From assembly GCA_023431345.1 (NCBI GenBank), contig JAEYWK010000184.1:13415-77414 (forward strand): a DNA stretch of 64,000 nucleotides, given 5' to 3'. Below the pieces are notes generated by a model. The model worked only from the letters and a program-made list of their open reading frames with translations, was not told the DNA's origin and did not search any database. This DNA is from Pseudomonadota bacterium (GTDB lineage: Bacteria > Myxococcota_A > Polyangia > Polyangiales > Polyangiaceae). The position numbers and the translations under genes were made by a program. This document shows positions 58,291-64,000 of the stretch, in pieces (the first letter of the stretch is position 1; each line of letters starts with the position of its first letter).

Positions 58291-60111
58291 ATGCATTCGA
58301 TGAACCCTTCGCGAGGCGCGGCGAGCTTGGCCTGGTGCGTCTTGCTGGCCTGCTCCTCACCGAACGTCGCGTCGAAGCCAACGACGACCGGCGTCGAGCA
58401 AGGCGGGGCGTCGGGCGGCGGTACGGCGGAGGGCGGCGTTGCTCAGATCGGAGGTAGTCCGACCAGCGGGGCTACCAGCGGCACGGCGGGCGCGGGCGGG
58501 GCGAGCGCGGGCGGCGTGGCCGGCGCGGGCGGCGTGGCCGGAGCAGCAGGGGCCACGGCGACGCCCGACTGCGGGCAGACTCCGCCCGGCATCATTACGT
58601 TCTCGCCTGGTAGCGGCACCTTCGAAGGTTCGGTGACGGTCACCTTGACCGCAAACCAGCCGACCGACGAGCTGCGCTACACCACCGATCACAGCACCCC
58701 TACCGCGACCTCGCCGCTGTATGCCGGTCCACTCACGTTCGAGGCGAGCACGGACCTGCGCGTGCAAACCTTCGCAGAAGGCGTGCCCGTCGGGCCACCT
58801 GCGGGCGCGGTGTACGTGTCGCGCGGCGGCGACGCGCAGCACGACTTGCCGGTGCTGGTGCTCGATTCGTTCGGCCGTGTGCCTTCCAGCAACGCGAACG
58901 AGCGTGACTACATCGACGTAGCGCTGCTGGGCTTCGAGCCAGGCGCGGACGTGACCTCGCTGGCGGCCGCGCCGGGCTTGGCGACCCAGGCCGCGTTTCA
59001 CGTGCGCGGGCAGAGCTCGTCGCGCTACGCCAAAAAGCCGTATCGGCTCGAGCTGCGCGAGCCGACGGGGGCCGATCGCGACTGCGCCATGTTCGGGCTG
59101 CCGAGCGAGTCGGATTGGGTCCTCCACTCACCGTTCGCGGACAAGGCCTTGATTCGCAACGCCTTCGTGTACTCGCTCGGCAGAGATTTGGGCCTCGCCG
59201 CCCCGCGCTTCACCTGGGTCGAGCTCTACGTGAACAGCGACGGGCAAGCGCTAGATTCCGCCGACTATCAAGGCGTTTACCTGCTGGTGGAGACGGTCAA
59301 GAACCAAAAGTCGCGCCTGAATCTGCGGCAGCTACGGCCTGCCGACACCGCGTTACCGGAGCTCGCGGGCGGCTACATCTTCAAGTTCGAATGGCGTGTG
59401 ACGAACATCGAGCAGCCGCTGCCTTGCCCGTCCGGGCAGGCCAACTGTTGGAACTACATCGAGGTCGTCGATCCCAAGCCGTGGGTACCGGAGCAGCAGC
59501 AGTACCTGACTCAGTACCTGCAGCAGGTAACGGACGCGCTGCACTTCGCGCCCGCGTCGGACCCGACCAGCGGCTACCCCGCGCTGCTCGAGGTCGGCTC
59601 GTTCGTCGATACCGTGATCGTCAACGAGCTGACTCGCAACCTCGACGCCTACGTGCGCAGTCAGTTCCTTCACAAGGATCGCGAGGGCAAGCTGGTGGCT
59701 GGCCCGCTGTGGGACTTCGACCTCATCGCAGGTGTCGGCACGGGCGGGCAAACGCCCAACCTTGCCACGAGCGGGTTTCAGTACGAGGCGGTGAAGAGCC
59801 GGCTCGACGTGACGGCGGACTGGTTCCCGCGGCTGATCGCCGACCCGGCGTTCGACGCGCAGCTCCGGGCTCGTTACGCGGAGCTGCGCCAAGCAGCGCT
59901 CTCGGACGCGCAGATCGGCGCGCGCATCGCGACGCTCTCGCAGGGCCTCGCGGCCGCCGCCCAGCGCAACTTCCAGAAGTGGGACAACCTCAGCAGCGAG
60001 CGCATCGAGCCCTTCACGACGCCGACGGCCGCTACCTGGGAAGGTCAGGTAGAGGCCATGCGCAGCTGGCTTCTCGAGCGCCTGGCGTGGCTCGACACGC
60101 AGTGGCTCTGA
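58291..60111 (+). CDS. CotH-kinase-family lipoprotein
   Basis: A 606-residue lipoprotein. Signal with VLLACSSPN (lipobox Cys at about 21), a Gly/Ala linker of about 60 residues, then a chitobiase/beta-hexosaminidase C-terminal-like domain (about 95-165: FEGSVTVTLTANQPTDELRY, SPLYAGPLTFEASTDLRVQT). The CotH kinase domain (about 180-500) has AAFHVRGQSSSRYAKKPYRL, WVLHSPFADKALIRNAFVYS, YLLVETVKNQKSRLNL and GPLWDFDLIAG; the Lys of KKPYRL and Asp of WDFD are the expected ATP and metal residues. CotH proteins phosphorylate extracellular proteins in spore-formers. Here it is probably a surface kinase; substrate unknown. Confidence 0.85.
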   Translation: MHSMNPSRGAASLAWCVLLACSSPNVASKPTTTGVEQGGASGGGTAEGGVAQIGGSPTSGATSGTAGAGGASAGGVAGAGGVAGAAGATATPDCGQTPPGIITFSPGSGTFEGSVTVTLTANQPTDELRYTTDHSTPTATSPLYAGPLTFEASTDLRVQTFAEGVPVGPPAGAVYVSRGGDAQHDLPVLVLDSFGRVPSSNANERDYIDVALLGFEPGADVTSLAAAPGLATQAAFHVRGQSSSRYAKKPYRLELREPTGADRDCAMFGLPSESDWVLHSPFADKALIRNAFVYSLGRDLGLAAPRFTWVELYVNSDGQALDSADYQGVYLLVETVKNQKSRLNLRQLRPADTALPELAGGYIFKFEWRVTNIEQPLPCPSGQANCWNYIEVVDPKPWVPEQQQYLTQYLQQVTDALHFAPASDPTSGYPALLEVGSFVDTVIVNELTRNLDAYVRSQFLHKDREGKLVAGPLWDFDLIAGVGTGGQTPNLATSGFQYEAVKSRLDVTADWFPRLIADPAFDAQLRARYAELRQAALSDAQIGARIATLSQGLAAAAQRNFQKWDNLSSERIEPFTTPTAATWEGQVEAMRSWLLERLAWLDTQWL

Positions 60112-60152
60112 ACGACCGGGCTCGCTCAGCCGCGGCAATCGTGCACGGGCGA

Positions 60153-60671
60153 TCAGGCGCTGGCGCTAGCCTTGGAAGAGCTGGCGCGCTTCGTCGAAGA
60201 GCTGGCGCGCTTGCGCCGGGTGCTGCTCGCGGCTCGCTTGCGGGTCTTGGCCGTCCGCTGCGCGACGGCGGTGGGCGAGCGCGGTCCACCTTGTTTGCGA
60301 CGCCGCTCCGCCGACGCCTTCGCCTGGCGGGACAGGGCCGTCGTGGACGCCGCCGCGCGGGGCTCGCGCTTGCTGGCTTGGAGGCTGGCGCGCGAACGCC
60401 GCGGGTTGGGCTTCTTTCCCGCTCGGGCTGAGTCTTGGGCGGCCTTGCGCTTCACCCGCTTGCTGGCTTTCTCACCGGGCTCGGCGCCGACTCCCGCGCG
60501 ACGCGCCTTGGATAGGCCGATGGCGATGGCCTGCTTGGCGCTCCGAGCGCCGTGCTTGCCTTCGCGGATGTGGTGCATCTCTTCACGCACGAACTCGCCT
60601 GCTTGAGTAGACGCGCTCTTGCCTTCGGCCTTGTCCTGCGCAGCTCTTTGTTTCGTCTTTTGATCAGGCAT
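60153..60671 (-). CDS. DUF6496 basic protein
   Basis: A 172-residue, very basic protein (Lys, Arg, Ala and Ser dominate). The N-terminal third matches DUF6496: EFVREEMHHIREGKHGARSA, KQAIAIGLSKARRAGVGAEP. The rest is histone-like and low complexity (KRVKRKAAQDSARAGKK, TRRKRASSSTKRASSSKASA). Such proteins are thought to bind nucleic acid, but this is inference from composition. ATG at 60671. It lies 97 bases from the DUF2171 gene on the same strand, possibly cotranscribed. Confidence 0.75.
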   Translation of the reverse strand: MPDQKTKQRAAQDKAEGKSASTQAGEFVREEMHHIREGKHGARSAKQAIAIGLSKARRAGVGAEPGEKASKRVKRKAAQDSARAGKKPNPRRSRASLQASKREPRAAASTTALSRQAKASAERRRKQGGPRSPTAVAQRTAKTRKRAASSTRRKRASSSTKRASSSKASASA

Positions 60672-60768
60672 GCCGCGCCCTGATGCAACAAGCTTGCCAG
60701 GGCGCGGCTAGCGCGGGCGCAGCTCGCCCAAGCGCAGAGGTTCCTCAACGAGCTGGCCTACGCGGCGT

Positions 60769-60999
60769 CTACGCGGCGTCCGTCCACTCGCTCATGGCCT
60801 GCTTGCCGGGCCGATCGATGTGCACGGCGCTATCGACGCGCGTTACCCACGACACGGGGATGTAGTGATGCATCCCGCTGTCGTCCTTGGCGAGCTTGAT
60901 GGTGCGATTGTCGGGTTCCATGTGATCGACGACCGCGAACTGTCCGCCTTCGGAGCAGACGACGGGCATATGGGCCTTGATGGCAGCAATCTTGTCCAT
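60769..60999 (-). CDS. DUF2171 domain protein
   Basis: A 76-residue protein; the ATG at 60999 gives MDKIAAIKAHMPVVCSEGGQ, the family start. It contains FAVVDHMEPDNRTIKLAKDD and HHYIPVSWVTRVDSAVHIDR, a PRC-barrel-like small beta fold typical of DUF2171. Longer in-frame starts add Arg/Gly-rich sequence that is probably not translated. Small DUF2171 proteins often occur with stress genes in soil bacteria. Function unknown. Confidence 0.8.
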   Translation of the reverse strand: MDKIAAIKAHMPVVCSEGGQFAVVDHMEPDNRTIKLAKDDSGMHHYIPVSWVTRVDSAVHIDRPGKQAMSEWTDAA

Positions 61000-61377
61000 G
61001 CCGCTGGCGCAGCACGAACCATGCCTCGGCCTCGCGCCGGATTCCCAAGACCTCTGGCCTCGCGGCGCGACATTCTGACCGCTCGCCCACTTTGACCACG
61101 TAGCGTCCGTGCCAGCAGCCAGCGGCGGGGGCAGCACGCCGGTCAGTACACATCTCGCGGCTCGACGCACGTGACGCCACCCCGCGGCGCCCCAACAATC
61201 GTCCACCGACGACCCGCATCGTAGCTCTCCCCGCCCACCTTCTCCCTCCCTGTTGCCTCGCTCTCGCCCTCGCTCTCTCTTCGGCGGAACCGTCGAGATA
61301 GGGACTCGAGAGATCAAGGCCCAGAAACGACTCGAGCTCCGAAGCGCCCGAAGACGCCTCGAAGCTCTGTTGAAGGC
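61000..61377. other. Intergenic region between TonB receptor and DUF2171 genes
   Basis: About 380 bases with no convincing frame. It contains the DUF2171 promoter region and a pyrimidine-rich stretch (about 61230-61290, CTCTCCCC, CTTCTCCCTCCC, CTCGCTCTCTCTTC). Confidence 0.4.
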
Positions 61378-61410
61378 CCGCCAGCGAGCTCTACCGAGCG
61401 TCGCTGGCGG
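61378..61410 (-). terminator. Terminator hairpin of TonB receptor gene
   Basis: A perfect 10-bp inverted repeat (CCGCCAGCGA / TCGCTGGCGG, arms 61378-61387 and 61401-61410) with a 13-base loop lies 12 bases beyond the receptor stop codon. There is no T-run, but its position and stability suit a terminator. Confidence 0.55.
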
Positions 61411-61422
61411 ACGGCCGAGCTC

Positions 61423-64000
61423 TCAGAGAGTCAGCGTGAGCCGCGCGCCGATTTGCCGCGGCGGGTTGTAGAAGCGCAGGTTCAGGTTCGGAACATTGAT
61501 GAGCGTCGTCATGTAGGCGACGTTCGTCAGATTGTTCACGAAGCCGTCGATGCGGATGCGGCCGTCGGGGACGGTGTAGCCGGCGCCGAGGTCGACGCGC
61601 GTGTAAGCGGGCTGCACGTCGCTGAGGTTCGGGTTGTCGTTGCCCTGCGTGTCGATGCCTTCACCGTTGAAATGGGTGAAGTAGTGCTTGCTGCGGGTCT
61701 GGGCGCTGACCGTCCAGTCGAAGTAGCCGAAGCCCGTCGTGATCAGCTGGCTGATCGCGTAGTTGACGGTGATCACGGGCGCGCGGGGCAAGAAGTTACC
61801 CTCGAGGTTTACCTTCGGCTGGTTGGCGGGGCTCCAGTCGACGCGCGCGTCGTTCACGGTGCCCTTGGTGAACTTGGCGTTGAGCAGCATCGCCGAGAGC
61901 GAGCCCGTAAAGCCGGCCGGGAGCCGCGCCTTGAAGTCCGCTTCGAGCCCGAGCACGCGAGATTCGGCCGCGTTCACGCGGCGAGCCGTCGACGGCGGCG
62001 GCGAGTCGGCGTCCGGAGGCGGCCCGAGCGCCTGCACGACCTGGAACTGTTGGTCGCGGTACTCGTACCAGAAGCCGGCGAAGTTGGCGGTCAGCTTGCG
62101 GTCGAGGAACTCGTTCTTGCTGCCGATTTCGGTCGCGTAAATCGACTCGGGGTCGAACGTGGCGGCGAGGTCCTCGCCGGTCGGCAAGATCACGTTGTCG
62201 TTGAAGCCGCCGGACTGGTGGCCCGTCGAGAACATCACGTAAGCCAGGCTGTCGTCGGTGACATCGTAGTCGGCACCGACTCGGAAGTCGACGAACGTGT
62301 CGCTGTACTTGCCGTGCTGCTCGGAGCGCGCGTCGTTGAGCTCGCCTCCCTGCTCGAGGATGTCGTCGATGTTGTCGCGAGCGCCGAAGCGGGCGACGCC
62401 GTTGAGGAAGTGCTCGGTAGCGCTGCCGGAGGCGCTGTAGTTGCTGCGAGCGCGGTCGGCGGCTCGGAAGCCCTCGGTGCCGAAGCGGAAGTCACCCACC
62501 GGATCGCCGGTATATCCGGACATGTTCAGGCTGTACTGGTTGCCGACGCCGGTGCGCTCACGACTTTCGGTCGTGACACGGAGGCCGGCGGTGCCGCGCA
62601 GCTTTTGAATGATGTCGAACGTGGCGTCCGCGAAGCCCGCGTAAGAGCGGGTTGGCACCTCGGGCATGTTGTACTCGCCGCCCAAGTAGCCGCCGGCCTT
62701 GTCGGAGACGTTGTACAGCATGACCTGCTGCTGCTCGTCGATGAAGAAGCCGCCCAGCGTCCAGCGCACGCGCGCGGTGTCGGGCGCGTACAGACGCAGC
62801 TCGTGGATGTGCGACTGCGACGCGGTGTGCCAGTACGAGGTGCTCCAGTTGTCGAGCTCCCAGTTTTGCACCGTGCGACCCGGGAAATGAACGCCGGCGT
62901 TGCCGGGGCTCGTCGCTTCGTACTCGAGGTCACGGTAAGCGCCGACGTAGCCGACCAAGACGGGGCCGAGGTCGACGTTCACCTCGCCGTGGAGACCCCA
63001 GTGCTTCATGTCTTGGCTGCTCTGCGGGCCGCGGTAATACACGTCGCGAACGTTCGGGATTTCCGCGGGCTGGAAGCCGGCGTTCAGCGCCGCGGCGACG
63101 TTGCTGCCGCCGTAGCCGGTGCCCTTTTCCTGGGTGTAATCACCCTTGAGCAGCACCGAGACCTTGTCGTGCGCTTGCCACTTGAGGCTACCGCGGAACG
63201 CCATCACGTCAGCGCTCTCCGAGGGCTGCAGCGTGTGGATGGGGCCCGCGTTCGTGTAGTAAGCGTCGTGCGTTTCGCCGTAGCCGGCGAGGCGCAACGC
63301 GAGCTTCTCGCCGATCGGGATGTTCACCATGCCCTGCATCACGCGCTGCGAGTAGTTGCCCATCTGGTAGGACGCCAGCGCGTCCCACTGGCCGAGCTTG
63401 GGCTTGGCGGTGACGATGTTCAGCGTGCCCGCGGTGGCATTACGGCCGCGTAGCGTACCTTGCGGGCCACGGTTCACTTCCACGCGCTCCAAGTCGAACA
63501 GCATCGAGCCGATGCCGCGCGGGCGCGGGATGTAGACGCCGTCGATGTGGTTGGCGACGGCCGGATCACCGAGCTCGGTGTTGTAGTTGGAGCCGACGCC
63601 GCGGATGTAAACCTCGGTGTTACCCTCTTGCGTGCCGATCTCCAGGTAAGGAGTGGCGCTCGCCATGTCGCGCACGCTGCGGATGCCGGTGCGCGTCAGG
63701 TCGTCCTGCGTGAACGCCGTGACGGCGCCCGGGTAGTCCTGAATGTTACGCTCACGGCGATCGACCGTCACTTTGACGGTCTCGACCGCGGTCGGGTCGA
63801 ACATCGGCTCGTCGGCGACGGGCTCTGCTGGCAGCGTCGTGTCCAACGGAGCGGGCTCGAGCGGCGCCGGCTCGAGCGGCGCGGGTGCCGGCGCGGGGGC
63901 GGCCGGCGGAGCCGCAGGAGCAGGCGCTGCGTCGGCGGGCGGCGCTGCGGGAGCAGGAGCTGCGGCAGGGGGAGCTGCGACAGGGGGCGCTGCAGGGGCA
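61423..64000 (-). CDS. TonB-dependent receptor, 5' end outside window
   Basis: Over 850 residues of an outer-membrane 22-strand barrel with plug, running off the right edge. Plug: ETVKVTVDRRERNIQDYPGA, VTAFTQDDLTRTGIRSVRDM, VYIRGVGSNYNTELGDPAVA, RVEVNRGPQGTLRGRNATAG. Barrel strands follow to the C-terminal aromatic end RQIGARLTLTL. Upstream of the plug the same frame is an Ala/Pro-rich stretch of more than 50 residues with APLEPAPLEPAPLDTTLPAE, continuing past 64000; a TTG at 63846 would begin inside it and is probably not the start. The group resembles catecholate or carbohydrate TonB receptors of alphaproteobacteria and myxobacteria. Substrate unknown. Confidence 0.9.
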   Translation of the reverse strand, partial: APAAPPVAAPPAAAPAPAAPPADAAPAPAAPPAAPAPAPAPLEPAPLEPAPLDTTLPAEPVADEPMFDPTAVETVKVTVDRRERNIQDYPGAVTAFTQDDLTRTGIRSVRDMASATPYLEIGTQEGNTEVYIRGVGSNYNTELGDPAVANHIDGVYIPRPRGIGSMLFDLERVEVNRGPQGTLRGRNATAGTLNIVTAKPKLGQWDALASYQMGNYSQRVMQGMVNIPIGEKLALRLAGYGETHDAYYTNAGPIHTLQPSESADVMAFRGSLKWQAHDKVSVLLKGDYTQEKGTGYGGSNVAAALNAGFQPAEIPNVRDVYYRGPQSSQDMKHWGLHGEVNVDLGPVLVGYVGAYRDLEYEATSPGNAGVHFPGRTVQNWELDNWSTSYWHTASQSHIHELRLYAPDTARVRWTLGGFFIDEQQQVMLYNVSDKAGGYLGGEYNMPEVPTRSYAGFADATFDIIQKLRGTAGLRVTTESRERTGVGNQYSLNMSGYTGDPVGDFRFGTEGFRAADRARSNYSASGSATEHFLNGVARFGARDNIDDILEQGGELNDARSEQHGKYSDTFVDFRVGADYDVTDDSLAYVMFSTGHQSGGFNDNVILPTGEDLAATFDPESIYATEIGSKNEFLDRKLTANFAGFWYEYRDQQFQVVQALGPPPDADSPPPSTARRVNAAESRVLGLEADFKARLPAGFTGSLSAMLLNAKFTKGTVNDARVDWSPANQPKVNLEGNFLPRAPVITVNYAISQLITTGFGYFDWTVSAQTRSKHYFTHFNGEGIDTQGNDNPNLSDVQPAYTRVDLGAGYTVPDGRIRIDGFVNNLTNVAYMTTLINVPNLNLRFYNPPRQIGARLTLTL

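Noticed and set aside
61453..63453. A 666-codon frame on the plus strand
   Set aside because: Antisense to the TonB receptor, which has clear plug and barrel motifs; the plus-strand product is Val/Arg/His-rich with no domain.
1..64000. CRISPR array or cas genes
   Set aside because: No regularly spaced direct repeats with unique spacers and no Cas-like protein were found; the tandem repeats present are coding linkers or the single 31-bp pair.

Overview
The window looks like chromosomal DNA of a high-GC, large-genome myxobacterium of the Polyangia/Sorangium type. This is inferred from content, because there is no rRNA gene to confirm it. The pointers are lipoproteins with a long Gly/Ala/Ser-rich linker right after the lipobox, DUF4215 cysteine repeats with a fibro-slime domain, several ECF sigma factors with membrane or anti-sigma partners, DUF1592/DUF1588 and DUF1552 proteins, and a strong preference for G or C at third codon positions.

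Bases 1-8,400 are a gene graveyard with a few live genes. It holds an O-methyltransferase N-terminal fragment, a proline iminopeptidase broken by a 4-bp duplication, an Rhs C-terminus, two decayed copies of one IS91-type element, a pirin C-terminus, a T-arm-like palindrome and another frameshifted fragment. Among these sit a GH11 xylanase lipoprotein, an ECF sigma factor with its membrane partner, and two small lipoproteins.

Bases 8,400-26,100 hold a short-chain dehydrogenase and then a block of three ECF sigma factors and exported proteins. These are a CE1-like esterase lipoprotein, two paralogous barrel-like outer-membrane proteins (one near each end), an ECF/anti-sigma/lipoprotein operon, a truncated DUF1552 lipoprotein, and the series DUF1592 protein, DUF1552 protein, PQQ sugar dehydrogenase, diheme cytochrome. 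The last four look like one oxidative module at the cell envelope.

Bases 26,100-43,200 mix housekeeping genes (exonuclease III, phospholipase D-like enzyme, DUF72, SIMPL, tandem universal stress protein, AHSA1) with large secreted proteins: fibro-slime/DUF4215, octaheme cytochrome plus sulfatase, GH12-like hydrolase and pectate lyase PL1. The xylanase, the esterase, the GH12-like enzyme and the pectate lyase share the same lipoprotein-plus-flexible-linker design. This suggests a surface-tethered set of plant-polymer-degrading enzymes scattered over about 40 kb.

Bases 43,200-64,000 are mostly ordinary chromosome: recN, an exported coiled-coil protein and lipoprotein pair, a DUF2200 pair, an ArsR regulator followed by an RND efflux pair with a palindromic operator candidate, a CvfB-like protein, a NYN-domain protein, a LEA2 lipoprotein, a cyclopropane-fatty-acid-synthase-like methyltransferase, a YdjM-like membrane protein, a CotH lipoprotein, small DUF6496 and DUF2171 proteins, and a TonB-dependent receptor that runs off the right edge. 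No CRISPR array, complete tRNA, rRNA or replication origin was seen.
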